Below, piece by piece: positions 6,191 through 6,806 of a DNA stretch of 6,806 nt. The position numbers were made by a program, and so were the translations under genes. Source of the DNA: Flavobacteriales bacterium. Lineage in GTDB: Bacteria > Bacteroidota > Bacteroidia > Flavobacteriales_F > PHOS-HE28. The notes beneath the pieces are model-generated. The model searched no databases. It saw only the letters and a list, made by a program, of their open reading frames with translations, and had not been told where the DNA came from. Every line of letters begins with the position of its first letter. Within the stretch, counting starts at the first letter, position 1. The DNA is taken from assembly GCA_024640205.1 (NCBI GenBank), contig JAHEFL010000091.1, positions 1 through 6,806 of the forward strand, in the 5' to 3' direction.

Positions 6191-6806
6191 TTAGAAATAA
6201 CGCGGGGAAGTGGTCCTGCCAGTTAGGAACCGGAAATCATAGCTGAGCATGATCTCGTGCGTACCGGCATTGTATGCACCCAATTTCGTGGTCGTGAGAT
6301 CGAAGGCATAGCCTATCCGGAACTGGTCGTTCACCTGGTACTGACCCAGCACCCCGAACGCGTTGCCGAAGCGGTACATCGCACCGAACCAGATCCGTTC
6401 CCGGAGCAGGAAGTTGGCATTAATATCGAGCGAGACGGGCGCACCTTCCACCACCCTCAGCGTGAAGGCAGGTTTGAATTTCAGATCACGGTCGATGTCG
6501 AGCACATAGCCTCCCATCAGGAAATAATGACGGGCCTCCGTCGCTGATACAAGAGCCACACCCCCGTTCTCCGCATCGAACTCGTTCTGCAGCAGTTTGG
6601 GGGCGGAGACACCAGCATAATAGCGCGTGGAATGCCAATACATCCCGAACCCGAAATTCGGCATCAAGGAGCCCTGGATGTTGGCATTCGCCGGATCCGT
6701 CTCCACTGTGGACAGGGAGGCCAGATCGGCCTGGAACATATTGAAGCCACCTTTCAATCCGAACGCCAGTCTGCTATCATCGCCTGTGCGGATCCGATAG
6801 GCATAA
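6191..6806 (-). CDS. PorP/SprF-family outer-membrane protein linked to type IX secretion (5' end missing)
   Basis: The frame is open from the right edge of the window to TAA at 6191-6193, giving 204 visible C-terminal residues of a family usually near 300. A TTG at 6757 is not the start: the codons before it (YAYRIRTGDDSRLAFG) continue a typical PorP/SprF strand leading into LKGGFNMFQADL. Later family-like stretches are FGMYWHSTRYYAGVSAPKLL, LLRERIWFGAMYRFGNAFG and QFRIGYAFDLTTTKL, then GTHEIMLSYDFRF. The alternating hydrophobic pattern and the final Phe of SPRYF fit an outer-membrane beta-barrel assembled by BAM. In Flavobacterium johnsoniae SprF is needed for secretion of the adhesin SprB, and P. 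gingivalis PorP is a type IX component; many Bacteroidota carry several paralogues beside large secreted proteins. Here it is the upstream member of a two-gene operon with the PorE-like protein. I cannot say whether it is the core PorP or a substrate-specific paralogue. Confidence 0.9.
   Translation of the reverse strand, partial: YAYRIRTGDDSRLAFGLKGGFNMFQADLASLSTVETDPANANIQGSLMPNFGFGMYWHSTRYYAGVSAPKLLQNEFDAENGGVALVSATEARHYFLMGGYVLDIDRDLKFKPAFTLRVVEGAPVSLDINANFLLRERIWFGAMYRFGNAFGVLGQYQVNDQFRIGYAFDLTTTKLGAYNAGTHEIMLSYDFRFLTGRTTSPRYF

Overview
The window comes from a fairly GC-rich Bacteroidota genome, most likely in or near the Flavobacteriales/Sphingobacteriales-type lineages. Hand counts of individual lines outside one AT-rich patch run about 53-65% GC. 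The phylum call rests on gene content: a DUF2723 membrane protein, a PorP/SprF-family outer-membrane protein, and a TPR / beta-propeller / carboxypeptidase-regulatory / OmpA protein, all families typical of Bacteroidota. No closer identification is possible from the sequence alone.

Layout. Positions 2-3292 (+) hold most of a DUF2723 multi-pass membrane protein whose first part lies outside the window. After a 68-bp gap, 3361-3999 (+) encodes a small NodB-type polysaccharide deacetylase. Its last 20 bp overlap, tail to tail, the end of a minus-strand gene (3980-6187, -) for a secreted PorE-like OmpA-family protein. Three bases upstream of that gene's start codon ends a PorP/SprF-family gene (6191-6806, -), which runs off the right edge. 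There is no intergenic stretch longer than about 70 bp, and I see no tRNA, rRNA, CRISPR array or complete mobile element.

How the genes may work together. The left pair (DUF2723 and NodB deacetylase) fits envelope glycan or glycoprotein metabolism. The right pair is a two-gene operon of the kind linked to type IX secretion: an outer-membrane beta-barrel (PorP/SprF) plus a periplasmic peptidoglycan-binding protein with a propeller. Such pairs are often found beside genes for large type IX substrates, which would lie to the right of this window.

The least ordinary feature is a sharp AT-rich patch of about 250 bp inside the DUF2723 gene (about 1741-1993; about 38% GC over 1741-1980 and 31% GC3 by hand count, against roughly 69-83% GC3 on either side). 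It encodes extra membrane helices just before the conserved GWDDHDRS motif and ends at a perfect 18-bp palindrome. The reading frame stays open through it. This looks like a mosaic or inserted segment in an otherwise conserved gene. I found no convincing wholly new biological system.
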